Positions 9,472-19,491 of a stretch of 19,570 nucleotides of DNA are shown here, in pieces; positions within the stretch are counted from its first letter, which is position 1, and every line of letters starts with the position of its first letter. The stretch is taken from positions 1-19,570 of the forward strand of contig JAJJLU010000765.1 in NCBI GenBank assembly GCA_023807065.1, in the 5' to 3' direction. The notes beneath the pieces were generated by a model. That model was not told where the DNA came from. It did not search any database and saw only the letters and a program-made list of their open reading frames with translations. The stretch comes from Isotricha intestinalis (lineage: Eukaryota > Ciliophora > Litostomatea > Vestibuliferida > Isotrichidae). A program made the position numbers and the translations under genes.

Positions 9472-10473
9472 ATTTTGTATTGTTTTAACTTATATTTTTG
9501 ACATTAAAATACATATAAATCATTATTATCTCTTAACAATGAGATTTAATAAATTCTTGTTCTAAAAATATAATTTAATTATTATTTTGTAATAATATTG
9601 AAACTAATGAAAATAAAAGATGAAAAGACATTTAAAATAAAAAAATTGAAATTATCAATTATTCATTTAAAATTCTTTGATTACAAATCTAAAAAAATAA
9701 TTTAAAAAAAATCATCCATAAAATAATAGAACAAAAAATTAATTTTTATTTGGGGAATAAATAAATAATTAAGAAATAATAAAATTATAAATAAAAAAAA
9801 GAAAGATTTTATTTTGTTACAATCATTTTAATGTGAAAATAAAGGATAATGAAAAATTTTTATTTATATCTCATAAAAAATATTTTTTATTCATTGTTTT
9901 CAATGAAGTTAAAAATTTTCTCAATTAGAAAATTATTTTATATAAAATTTATTTTTTTTTCAAATGAGCATTTTATGAGAGAATTATTATTTATTTCAAA
10001 TATGTTTTTTCAAAGTTGAATTTAATTTTATAAATTAAATATATATTACAAATATTATTAATGATAATTTAGCAACAACATAACTTTTTGAAATTAGATT
10101 ATTTTTAATTAATTATGATAAAATAAAAAATCTTATTATGAATTTTAATCACTTAAAAGACTATTAAAAATCAAAAAAACTTATCTAAATATATTTAATT
10201 TTACATCTCTTTAATTTTAAAATAAATCCATTTAATAATTAAATTAAGTCAGAATAAAAATAAAGTATTCACTCAAAAATTAAATAATTAATAATATTTA
10301 TAATTAATAATCAAATTAAATAACCATCATAATATATGAAATTTTCATTTTTATTTTAATTTTCTGAACCTCAAAAAAATATAAACAAAAAATTAAATCT
10401 AAAATATACCTTAAAAAATAAAATTTTAAAGTTAACACAATTAAATAAAGAATTATTTAAAACAAATTCCAAA
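9472..10473. other. Convergent intergenic region, nothing recognised
   Basis: About 1.0 kb of AT-rich DNA between the stop codons of the Cys-rich protein (plus strand) and the P5B ATPase (minus strand). It holds only 3' ends. I see no open frame, RNA gene or repeat. A single TTGGGG-like word near 9750 is an isolated occurrence, not a telomere remnant. Confidence 0.45.
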
Positions 10474-13400
10474 TTACATAGTTCTAATTTGTTGAATTTG
10501 TCCAAGAGTTAATTCAAAATTAGGATCTTTAGCTTTTTCTTGTAAAATTTTCATTTTTCTTTTGTACCATCTCTTAGTTAAAATAGGAACAATAACTTTT
10601 TCACAGAAATAACTAACCCCAAAATTTAAAATAGTAATTAAAAATATAACAACCGGAAAATATCCATCACTAAATTCATGATGAGTTTGATCTTCAAAAT
10701 CAAAAAGTGAAAGAGTTTTCCTAGAATAAGAATCAGGATTAATAATAATAAATATTGAATAAATAAATATTACAATCATAAAAATTGTAAGTGGAATATT
10801 AGTATAAAATCTTTTTTTAAAAGGTTTTGAGATAATAAAAACAAAAGCAGTAAATAAATATTGCATATGTGAGATACAATATAAAACAGTATTTTCAGGG
10901 CATTCATAAACATCTTTTTCTGTTAAAACACACATAAGCCCTTTATACCATTCTCTTTTTTTAAGGAAATAAATTCCAATTAATAAAAAAGCTAAAGAAA
11001 TTATTGTTTGAGTAAAAATAGAAGTAATAATAGGGAAACTAACTAAATTACCAGTTAATTGATGTTTAGTAAGTTTCCTATATGGTTCAGTCAAAGGGAA
11101 TAAACTAGCTAAAGGTAAAATAATAAAAATATCAACGATAATAAATTGAAAATCAGTTAAATAGCTATTATTCATAAATAAAAGAACAATAGTCATAAAT
11201 TGAATTAAAGAATAAACAATCATATATTTAAAAGTTTGTATGGTAGTGACAAGAGAACATTTTCCTTCTCTAAGTAATTTAACAAGACAACTAATATCAT
11301 CAACAGTTGAATTAAAAGGAGCAGCAATAGAAGATTCTTCATTAGTAAGAGAAACACCTACATCAGCAATTTTTAAAGCAGGTACATCATTAGCACCATC
11401 TCCACACATTAAAACAGTTAAATTTTCATCTTGTAAAGATGCTATTAACATTGCTTTATGTGTTGAATTCATTCTTGCAAAAATTTTCCCATATCTCATT
11501 ATTGTTTGAAATGTATCATATGAAGATTTATATTTTTCTTCTCCTGTTTCAAGATATTTATTCCTTAAAAGGAAAAAGTATTCAAATGTATTTCCTCTTA
11601 CTGCAATAATTTGATTATCTACATTTGCATCTTTAAATGGATGCTTTTGGATATCAATATTTAATAAAGATATATCACTTGATGAAGATGATGATACAAA
11701 ATCTTTTTCTCTTTTTTTTGGAATGTCACTATTACCTCCATCTAACTCTGATTCTTTACGAGATTGGAAAAAATTTTCGGGAGGAAATACGTAACTAAAG
11801 GAATTTCTACGATCTAATAAATCATTTGGACGAGGTGATATTTGAATTGTTACTTCTTTTAATTTTTTAGATGAATTTGATGTTGGAGATGTTGTCTTTT
11901 TCTTTGTTATATCTATTGTTGTTGTTGATGTCTCTTTTGAATCTTTCTGGTTTTCATTATTTTCATTTTGATTTTCTTCTTTCTTTTCTTTTTCACTTTC
12001 TTTTTCTTGATTTTCACTGTTTTTACTTTCTTCTGTTTTTTGAATTTTTGTCTCAACAGAAAGCATTTGTTTTGCTTTTAATGTATAGCTTTTATTTACT
12101 CCTAACATAATTTCCTCTTCTTCTTTATCTAATCTAAAATCTTGTCCTTCTTCATTTTCAATGATTAATTCTTCTTCTTCATCTTTAAATTTTTCTATTG
12201 TAGTCCATTCTAATTTATTATCTGTTATTTCACAATTATAAACAACAGAATCTGGGTTTATCATTTGACATTGCCTTGCTACTGATATTGCTGTTAAAAT
12301 ATAATCTCCTGTTGCCATTGCTAATCTAATATTTGCTTTATTTAATATATCTATTGTTTCTGTAGTTTCTGGTTTTAACTGATTTTGAACTATTAGTAAA
12401 CCTAAGAATATCATTTTTGTTTCTAATTTTTCTCTTTTTATTGTTTGAGATTCAACATAAGATAATTTTACATTTTTATATGAAAATCCTAAAACACGAT
12501 AACCTTTCATTGTATATTTTTTCAGTACTTCATTAAAATCACTTGGTATTGTTTCTTTTAAACATGAATCTCTTATTTGTTCTGGAGATCCTTTACTAAA
12601 TACTTTAAAGAAATCATCATTAACATCTCTCACTAAAACAGACATTCTTTGTAATTTATTAGTAAATTCAAATTTTCTAACAACACCAATTTCATAATGA
12701 CTTTTAATAATATTTTCTTCATCTTCATCATTGTGAAGATTAGCTAATTCTTCTTCAAGTGGTTTTTCATGTTTTGGTCTTAAATAAGTATTAATAATAG
12801 AATCTTTATCAGAATTATTATCTAAAATAACCCATTCTGAAGCTTCAAACATTTTCACATCAATAGGATCTCCTAAAACAGTATTATTAATCATAGTTGC
12901 AGTATGACAAGAAGCAAGACATTCAACGAAAAGTTGATTAACATCTTCATTTTTATTTTTCATTTTATTAATTCTTTTATTCTTATAATATTTATATGCC
13001 CGTTCAACAAACCCTTTAGCAGTTTTAGAAAAAGTCCCAAAAACAAATTCATCATTTTTACTTAACATAATAGGTCTAAAACCATAAACATCTAAATCAT
13101 CTTCAGTTAAAGTACCAGTTTTATCTAAGCATATCATATTAACTTTCCCAGCAGTATTAACTTTATCTCTATTGACACAAATAATTTCACTATTTCTTAA
13201 TCTTGCAATAGCAAATGAAATACCAATACCTAAACAAGTAGGTAAACTAGGTGGAACAGTAGTAGTAGCTAAATCTAAACTTTTAATAATAACATCACTT
13301 ATAGGAATATTTAAGTGAACTAATATTGGAAGAACAATAAATAATCCGAAAATATATACAAAACTCATAAAAATCATATATTTCATTGTATCACTTCTTG

Positions 13401-14646
13401 ATTCAGTTCCTTCATTTTTAGGAAAAAGAATAGATCTAATTAAATTTCCTTTCCAAGTTTCAAAACCAGTATAATGAACTAAAGCAATGACTTTTTCACC
13501 ATTTTGACTTCTTTTTTGAAGGACTTTTGTTCCAGCAAAAAGGAAACTTTTTTCTCCTTTGTCTTCATCATAATGATCACGACTTCTTAATAAATGGTTT
13601 TTATAAATTGGAGTATTTTCCCCGTTTAACAGAGCTTCATTAACAACAACACTTCCAGTTAATAAAAGACAATCACATGGCATTGGTATATTTTCTGGTA
13701 CTTCAAATATATCTCCTGGAACTAAATCAACACTAGATATTTCTTTAACATTTTTTTTTCCTAATTCATTTTTTCTAAGAACATTGACTAAACAAGAATA
13801 TTTAGCAACATCATGAAGAAGAATTAAAGTTTTTTGATTATCATATGCTGTTGTGAAAAGAGATAATAATGTTGAAAATATAATTATGGTTGCAAAATAT
13901 TCATAATTATCATTGAACCATAAAATAATTGAAAATATTTGAAATAAATAAAATGGGTCTGAAAATTCTAAATACAATAATTTAGGATATGATTCAATAT
14001 GAATTTGTAAATCACATTCACCAAAAACATCTTTCATAAATTCAACTTCATTATCAGATAATCCTTGAGAGCATTTTCTATGAATTTTTTCTAAAGAAGT
14101 ATCTAATTTAAAATCAACTCCTTCGAAAGTCCCCATATCAGGAATATAGATATATTTAAATAATTTAAATTGAAATTCAAAAATTTCTTCAGATTCAAAG
14201 GGTAAATTAGTTTGATATTGAGTTCTTAAAAAATGAGTTCTATCAATTTCTTTTTTAATTTTTGTTTTTTTTAAATCTTTAAAATAAATTTTATCATCTA
14301 CTCCAGTAATAGCAACAAAAGAAGCATCTTGAAGAGGAACTTGTGCATAAAGAAATATAAGTTTAAGTGAAGGAAACCAAACCATTAAAAGATTAAAAAT
14401 AAATAATGTTGATATACTTAGAATTGAAAAGAAAAATATTTTTGCGTAAGAATATGCTATTGGTATTATTTCTTTTATCATTGAATAATCTTCACATACA
14501 TCTGCATATGATGATACTGTAAATGTTTTTAATTCTTTTATTATTGGATCTACTAATTTTTGGCTTGAGTTTTTGTGAAGAAGGGTTTCTTCATAAGGAC
14601 GCTCTGGGATAGGGTCAAGTTCTGTGTCTTTTAAGAATTTTTTCAT
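10474..14646 (-). CDS. P5B-type P-type ATPase (ATP13A2/ATP13A3-like)
   Basis: A 1390-residue P-type ATPase. An in-frame TAA about eight codons upstream supports this ATG; the stop is TAA. Key motifs: M4 signature PPSLP (465-469); phosphorylation motif DKTGTLT with Asp508, followed by the P5-type E-D-D-L-D-V-Y-G; nucleotide-binding KGSPE (685-689); TGD with Asp781; and GDGAND (1082-1087), then AAPF and a hydrophobic six-helix C terminus. PP-x-LP with a small residue rather than the PPELP of P5A (ATP13A1/Spf1) places it in P5B, the branch that exports polyamines from endolysosomes in animals. Transport of polyamines by this protein is inferred from the family. Unusual: between TGD and GDGAND there is a roughly 190-residue low-complexity insert (about 820-1010), first acidic, then Lys/Glu/Asn-rich, then Ser-rich with a RRNS site at 946-949 fitting the PKA consensus. 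That region is shorter in animal homologues as I recall them. Confidence 0.92.
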   Translation of the reverse strand: MKKFLKDTELDPIPERPYEETLLHKNSSQKLVDPIIKELKTFTVSSYADVCEDYSMIKEIIPIAYSYAKIFFFSILSISTLFIFNLLMVWFPSLKLIFLYAQVPLQDASFVAITGVDDKIYFKDLKKTKIKKEIDRTHFLRTQYQTNLPFESEEIFEFQFKLFKYIYIPDMGTFEGVDFKLDTSLEKIHRKCSQGLSDNEVEFMKDVFGECDLQIHIESYPKLLYLEFSDPFYLFQIFSIILWFNDNYEYFATIIIFSTLLSLFTTAYDNQKTLILLHDVAKYSCLVNVLRKNELGKKNVKEISSVDLVPGDIFEVPENIPMPCDCLLLTGSVVVNEALLNGENTPIYKNHLLRSRDHYDEDKGEKSFLFAGTKVLQKRSQNGEKVIALVHYTGFETWKGNLIRSILFPKNEGTESRSDTMKYMIFMSFVYIFGLFIVLPILVHLNIPISDVIIKSLDLATTTVPPSLPTCLGIGISFAIARLRNSEIICVNRDKVNTAGKVNMICLDKTGTLTEDDLDVYGFRPIMLSKNDEFVFGTFSKTAKGFVERAYKYYKNKRINKMKNKNEDVNQLFVECLASCHTATMINNTVLGDPIDVKMFEASEWVILDNNSDKDSIINTYLRPKHEKPLEEELANLHNDEDEENIIKSHYEIGVVRKFEFTNKLQRMSVLVRDVNDDFFKVFSKGSPEQIRDSCLKETIPSDFNEVLKKYTMKGYRVLGFSYKNVKLSYVESQTIKREKLETKMIFLGLLIVQNQLKPETTETIDILNKANIRLAMATGDYILTAISVARQCQMINPDSVVYNCEITDNKLEWTTIEKFKDEEEELIIENEEGQDFRLDKEEEEIMLGVNKSYTLKAKQMLSVETKIQKTEESKNSENQEKESEKEKKEENQNENNENQKDSKETSTTTIDITKKKTTSPTSNSSKKLKEVTIQISPRPNDLLDRRNSFSYVFPPENFFQSRKESELDGGNSDIPKKREKDFVSSSSSSDISLLNIDIQKHPFKDANVDNQIIAVRGNTFEYFFLLRNKYLETGEEKYKSSYDTFQTIMRYGKIFARMNSTHKAMLIASLQDENLTVLMCGDGANDVPALKIADVGVSLTNEESSIAAPFNSTVDDISCLVKLLREGKCSLVTTIQTFKYMIVYSLIQFMTIVLLFMNNSYLTDFQFIIVDIFIILPLASLFPLTEPYRKLTKHQLTGNLVSFPIITSIFTQTIISLAFLLIGIYFLKKREWYKGLMCVLTEKDVYECPENTVLYCISHMQYLFTAFVFIISKPFKKRFYTNIPLTIFMIVIFIYSIFIIINPDSYSRKTLSLFDFEDQTHHEFSDGYFPVVIFLITILNFGVSYFCEKVIVPILTKRWYKRKMKILQEKAKDPNFELTLGQIQQIRTM

Positions 14647-15701
14647 TTTTTTGACTGGATTTTTTTATTTATTTTATTTTTTTGAAGTTTTTTTTATAAA
14701 AAATATAATTTAATTTTATGATCGTAAATTTTTTTATTTTTTTGGTGTTATATTATGTAAAATTAGAAAATTTATATTAAAAAAGAAAAATATTAGAATA
14801 TTAAATATTACTTTACAAAAATTTTATGGAATAATTATTTTATTTCATGCTAAATAATTCAAAAAAAAATAAAAAAAGATTTTAACATAATTGTTTCACA
14901 TAATTTTTTTTATAACATTATTTCATTTAAAAACAACTAGATAAAGGACATTAATTTTAGAAATCCATTAAAAAAAATGATTTTTATGAAAACAAATGAT
15001 TTATCTTTATAATATATTTGAAATTTCTATATTTACTAATTCAAAAAATAATGAATATATATTATTATGATGTTATTTTATTCTTCATGTAACATTTTTT
15101 TTATTTTTTTGATTATGTTATTTTCCTTAGTTCTATTCTTAATGTATTAAATGAAATAAAAAATAAATAAAAAAAAGTGATAATATTTTTGATTTATAAT
15201 AATGTTTTTATTAATTCGGTTTTTGTTATTACTCATATCTTTTTATTTCTTTTTTTAATATTTTTAAAAATATTTTTAGTAACATAAACTCAAATTTTTC
15301 ATTTTTCTTAAAGTATTTTTATTTATTCTTCTATTATTTTTGGGAGGATTTGTTTTAAAGAATGAATTTCTTTTAATATATTTATCCATAATATTATCTT
15401 TATTAAGGAAATATCATTAAATTATCCTTTTAAATTTACATCTTTAAGTCAATTAATTGTAATAAAGAAAACTAGATAGTTTTATTTTTATTTTGCTTTT
15501 TTTTCTTCATGAAAAATGATTTTAATTGTATTTTATGCCCCTAAATAAAATATATGAATTATAATTGATATTTTTTTTCTAAATATTATATTATTATTTT
15601 ATAAAAATAACGAAAAAATAACAAAATCATTTATTTATACAATCATTTAGAAACATCTAATATATTAATATTAGTATAATAAAAACTATTAAATATATTA
15701 A
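14647..15701. other. Intergenic region, nothing recognised
   Basis: About 1.05 kb between two minus-strand genes, from the ATG of the P5B ATPase to the TGA of the GH2 gene. It should contain the promoter of the ATPase on its left side, just right of 14646, where T-rich runs are dense on the plus strand. No open frame, RNA or repeat array is apparent. Confidence 0.45.
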
Positions 15702-17627
15702 TCATAAATTATTCAAACTCTCAATAAGTTTCTTATTAGCAGTTTTAATTTCATTTTCAAAAATTTTAACCTCTTCTCTATCATAAGTTATAAGTCCATT
15801 TATTTCACCTTCAACATCTGTAGTCTGAGTATAAATAGCAGCAGAGAAACCTTTATCAACTAAATTGATTAAAATTTGAGTATAATTTTTATAATAATAA
15901 GTTAGTTCTTCTTTACTATATACATTAGTATAACCCCAATTATTGTCTTTCCATGTATGTCCTTTAATATCTAAAGCTACACCACCATATTCACCTAAAA
16001 CATTTATTAATTCACTAGAATTTAAAAAATAGAATGGTTCAGGATAATGATGTAAATCCAAGAAATTACCACAAATTCTATGATTTCCACCTGAAGCAGC
16101 ATTAATTAATCTACTTGCATCGATCGTTTGAGTATATTCAACTACTTTTTCAGTATCAAATTGACCCCATGCTTCATTAAAGGGAATCCATACAATAATA
16201 CTTTGAAAAAATTTCAAATCTTCAATAATATCTTTCCATTCTTTATAATAATTATCTTTTGAATCTTGATTTCTTTCTCTATCAGTTCCTCCATTTAATT
16301 TGTCAGGTTCCCATTTATTATCTCCTAAATCACCACTTGGCATATCTTGCCAAATTAACATACCTATTTTATCACAGTGATAATAATATCTATGAGGTTC
16401 TACTTTAATATGTTTTCTAATCGTATTAAAACCTAAATCTTTTAATTTTTTTATATCATATATCATTGCCTCTTCTGATGGTGGAGTATACAATCCATCA
16501 GGCCAATATCCTTGATCAAGGGTTCCTAAATTAAAAAGAGGTTTATTATTCAAATATATTCTCAAGTGATCAAGAGAATCTTTTTGAGATTCAATTTTTC
16601 GAATTGTAGTATATGACTTTATTGAATCATATAAATTTCCATTTTCTGAATATAGATATGCTTGAATATCATATAAATTTGGTTCTGAAGGATACCATGG
16701 ATGAAAATCAGAATCTTTAATTTTAAAAGTTATTTCTTGATTTGATTTATTTGATGATGATACTATTGTTTTGTTTTTATATTGAATTGTAATGTTTAAT
16801 GGTAGAAGTATATCTGAATTAATTTTAAATGTTATTTTAATTTGTTTATTATCGAAATTATTATTTATTATTAATTTCTCTATATAATGATCTTTGACTG
16901 GTTCTAACCATACAGTTTGCCATATACCTGAAACTGAAGTATACCAAATTGAACTTGGGTGATGAACTTGTTTTCCTCTAGGTTGATAACTTGAATTTGT
17001 TGGATCAAAAACTTTAACTGATATTTTATTTTTTTCATCAAAATTTAATTTTTCTGTTATATCAAAATAAAAAGAAGTATAACCACCTTCATGTTCACCT
17101 ACTTTAATATTATTAATGTATACTTTAGTTTTCCAATCAACACCACCAAAATGTAATAATATTTTTTTATCATTCCAATCTTTTGGAATTGTTATTTCTT
17201 TTTCATACCAAATTACTTGATCTTGAGTTAAATATTTCATTACTCCTGATAATGATGATTCTAATGGAAATGGAACTAAAATTTTTCCTTCTAATTTTTC
17301 TGGTTTTAAATCTTCTTTTCCTGTTATTGAATATGACCATACTCCATTTAAATTCATCCATTTTTCTCTTTCTAACTCTGGTCTTGGATATTCTTCCCAT
17401 ATTTTTTCTGGATTTAAATTTTTTCCCCATTTTGTTTTAATTTTATCTCCTTGAGGTGACCATTTCCAATCATCTTTTGATTTAAATATTATTATGAATA
17501 TAATTAGTATTATTATTGATAATAGAATTGTCAAAGTTATAAATATTGTTCCGATTGATATCCATTTTTTTTTATTTTTATTTTCAAAATTAAATTCTTT
17601 GATTAAAGGTTTTTCATTGTCATCCAT
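15702..17627 (-). CDS. Membrane-anchored GH2 glycoside hydrolase (beta-galactosidase-like)
   Basis: A 641-residue protein from the first ATG at 17627 (an upstream in-frame TTG is not needed) to a TGA stop. The N terminus is cytosolic-looking (MDDNEKPLI..., then KKK at 19-21), followed by one strong TM (about 22-48) and no signal cleavage pattern, so it is a type II membrane protein with the enzyme in the lumen or outside. Domains: GH2 sugar-binding fold (about 75-230, with WMNLNGVW at 90-97 and VPFPLESSLSGV), an Ig-like sandwich (about 235-335), and a TIM barrel (about 345-641) with LDQGYWPDGLYTPP, LIWQDMPSGD, acid/base Glu485 in FNEAWGQ, and nucleophile Glu546 in GEYGG. Both catalytic Glu residues are present. 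The enzyme removes beta-linked sugars; galactoside, glucuronide or other specificity cannot be decided. The soluble part closely resembles GH2 enzymes of gut Bacteroidetes and relatives, so acquisition from bacteria is likely. Confidence 0.88.
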   Translation of the reverse strand: MDDNEKPLIKEFNFENKNKKKWISIGTIFITLTILLSIIILIIFIIIFKSKDDWKWSPQGDKIKTKWGKNLNPEKIWEEYPRPELEREKWMNLNGVWSYSITGKEDLKPEKLEGKILVPFPLESSLSGVMKYLTQDQVIWYEKEITIPKDWNDKKILLHFGGVDWKTKVYINNIKVGEHEGGYTSFYFDITEKLNFDEKNKISVKVFDPTNSSYQPRGKQVHHPSSIWYTSVSGIWQTVWLEPVKDHYIEKLIINNNFDNKQIKITFKINSDILLPLNITIQYKNKTIVSSSNKSNQEITFKIKDSDFHPWYPSEPNLYDIQAYLYSENGNLYDSIKSYTTIRKIESQKDSLDHLRIYLNNKPLFNLGTLDQGYWPDGLYTPPSEEAMIYDIKKLKDLGFNTIRKHIKVEPHRYYYHCDKIGMLIWQDMPSGDLGDNKWEPDKLNGGTDRERNQDSKDNYYKEWKDIIEDLKFFQSIIVWIPFNEAWGQFDTEKVVEYTQTIDASRLINAASGGNHRICGNFLDLHHYPEPFYFLNSSELINVLGEYGGVALDIKGHTWKDNNWGYTNVYSKEELTYYYKNYTQILINLVDKGFSAAIYTQTTDVEGEINGLITYDREEVKIFENEIKTANKKLIESLNNL

Positions 17628-18498
17628 TTTCTTTTTCAATACTTTTTAATGATTTATAAATATTATTATGATATTTTTTTATTTCAAATAAATAATAAAT
17701 AAAGAAATATTGATTAAATAATATATAAAACAAATAAAAATTAACCAACACTTTCAAAACAAAAATATATCTTTAATTGAAAAAGAAAAAATATATTAAT
17801 AAGCTACTTTAATATTCTTTAATTAATATTTAAAACTTCCTTTATTAATATTAACAACATTCAAATTGGAATCTTCCATATTCTCACTTATCTAAAGATT
17901 TATGGAAATCTCAAAATTAAATTTCTGAATCATAAGTTTACTCATTTCATGAATATAAATTCTAAGTCCAACATTAAATTGATAAATAAATTTCTAAACA
18001 ACAATATTAAGGAAAGTATTAATCATAAAAATCATCTTTATCATTCTGTATTCACTCAATTTCAGAAATTAACATCAACTCCATTTTTCATCAATTTTAA
18101 TTGGATAATTTGTAAAAGAATTGATGAATAAGAATCTTTAAGATTTAATTATAATCATTAAATTATTGATTTCCAGAGAAAAATTCAATTTTCATAGTAT
18201 TATTTTTCTCTTGTTATATGATAAAAGGGTATAATTTTATCACAGAAATGTAGAGGAAGATTTTTAATATCTTTTTACTCAATTTTTATAAAAGTAAAAG
18301 AAAAGTAATTGATTTTTTTTTATTGTAAATTTTAGTTGATATTTATTCTTTTTTCATTAATCTATCATTTTTGAAATGCTGTTTTTTATAAGAAGTTATT
18401 ATTAATTAAAAGAATTATATTTTTGCATATATACACTTACAGATAATTTATGTTTATAACGTAAAAAAAAATTTTTATATAAAATAATGTTAAAAATT
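17628..18498. other. Intergenic region with one unexplained open frame
   Basis: About 870 bp between two minus-strand genes. Apart from the plus-strand open frame at 17823-18131, listed separately, I see only AT-rich DNA. The part next to 17628 should hold the GH2 promoter. Confidence 0.4.
17823..18131 (+). other. Unrecognised open frame or gene relic
   Basis: A single frame stays open for about 102 codons between TAA at 17820 and TAA at 18129. Its only ATG is at 17949, giving a 60-residue product. At roughly 80 percent AT, stop codons should make up nearly a tenth of random codons, so an open run of this length is not expected by chance in so little intergenic DNA. The conceptual product is rich in Ile, Asn, Lys, Phe and His, has no motif, signal peptide or family that I recognise, and has no paralogue in the window. 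It may be the remains of an older gene, a small gene, or an exon. I do not claim that it is expressed. Confidence 0.25.
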
Positions 18499-19440
18499 CT
18501 AACTTAAAAATTTAACCTCTGCATTTACAAGTCTCATTAACTTTAAATCTTCGAAATTTTGTTCATCTTTTGCTCTAATATTTTTATAAGCTAAATATAA
18601 ATCATCAATTTGTTTCTTCTTAATTTTAATATTTAAACTTTGTCTACTTTGGAATTCATTATATAAATCAAATTTATCATGATCAATTTTAAGAGGAGGT
18701 CTTGATAAGAAATCAAATAATTTAACTTGATCATAATCTAATAAAGTATAAACTAATAAATCAACTTCTTGCATTTTTTTAATGTAATTATAAACATCAA
18801 AATAATTATGGATTTTATCTTCAGCATCAGAAAAGAATTCTCTTCTTCTTTCTTGTCTTTTTGTAGCCCAAAAAAATAATTTACTCCATAAAGCAGCAAA
18901 AATACCTAATTCAGCATAATTATCTTCATATTTACTTTTTTTGAATAAATTCTGAATTGAAGGATGATTTGTAATAAATTTGTTTTTATTCGTATATACT
19001 GTTTCTACTTTAGGAGAACCTGAATTTATACTATCAACAAAACTTCTACTTGAACTTAATCTTTTTTCATTATTTGATATATTTATATTGTTATTATAAT
19101 TATTTAAATTTAATATATCAAATCCATCCTTTTCTTTTGTGTTTAATTCTATATTTTCATCATGAGTATTTTCTGTTAAGTGTTTTTTAGGTTTTAATCC
19201 TCTTAATAAATTATTATCATTTATAAAATTATTTCTTCTTGCATATATACTTTTTTTCCTTAAATAAATATCAAAAACTTTTTTTGCACTATTAACTCCA
19301 CCAATAGTATTTCTTTTAATAAGCATTCTCTCAGAATTGATTATATTCATAATTTTACTTGAATTATTATTATTATAATTATTAAACACATTTAATAAAT
19401 AATCAACATCACAATTTTTACTTCCTTTAAATTTAATCAT
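18499..19440 (-). CDS. C-terminal-type fragment of the two-TM membrane protein family
   Basis: A 313-residue frame from ATG 19438-19440 to TAG; an in-frame TGA lies seven codons before the ATG. It has no signal peptide and no TM. It corresponds only to the cytosolic tail of the family seen at 5052. Its first residues carry the D-Y-L-L-N-V-F element that follows TM2 in the intact protein; an Asn/Lys/Ser-rich linker follows (about 20-170); then a conserved block (about 175-253) with a basic KRQERRR run, a helical segment, and LLDYDQVKLFDFLSRPP, matching MGEEQKKIFDYTPKP in the pseudogene. It could be a genuine soluble protein derived from the family, a 5'-truncated pseudogene, or a complete gene whose N-terminal half was lost at the inverted-repeat junction about 50 bp upstream of the ATG. 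I favour one of the last two. The left repeat arm lies within codons 44-69. Confidence 0.6.
   Translation of the reverse strand: MIKFKGSKNCDVDYLLNVFNNYNNNNSSKIMNIINSERMLIKRNTIGGVNSAKKVFDIYLRKKSIYARRNNFINDNNLLRGLKPKKHLTENTHDENIELNTKEKDGFDILNLNNYNNNINISNNEKRLSSSRSFVDSINSGSPKVETVYTNKNKFITNHPSIQNLFKKSKYEDNYAELGIFAALWSKLFFWATKRQERRREFFSDAEDKIHNYFDVYNYIKKMQEVDLLVYTLLDYDQVKLFDFLSRPPLKIDHDKFDLYNEFQSRQSLNIKIKKKQIDDLYLAYKNIRAKDEQNFEDLKLMRLVNAEVKFLS
19233..19311 (-). repeat. Left arm of a perfect 79-bp inverted repeat
   Basis: This segment, inside the coding sequence of the minus-strand gene, is the exact reverse complement of the last 79 bases of the window. No mismatch is present, including at third codon positions. 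The arms are separated by 180 bp that include the start codon of the gene. Confidence 0.95.
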
Positions 19441-19491
19441 TTTTTTAATTAATTTATATCAATAGCTTGTCTCTCTAAAATATTAACTAGT

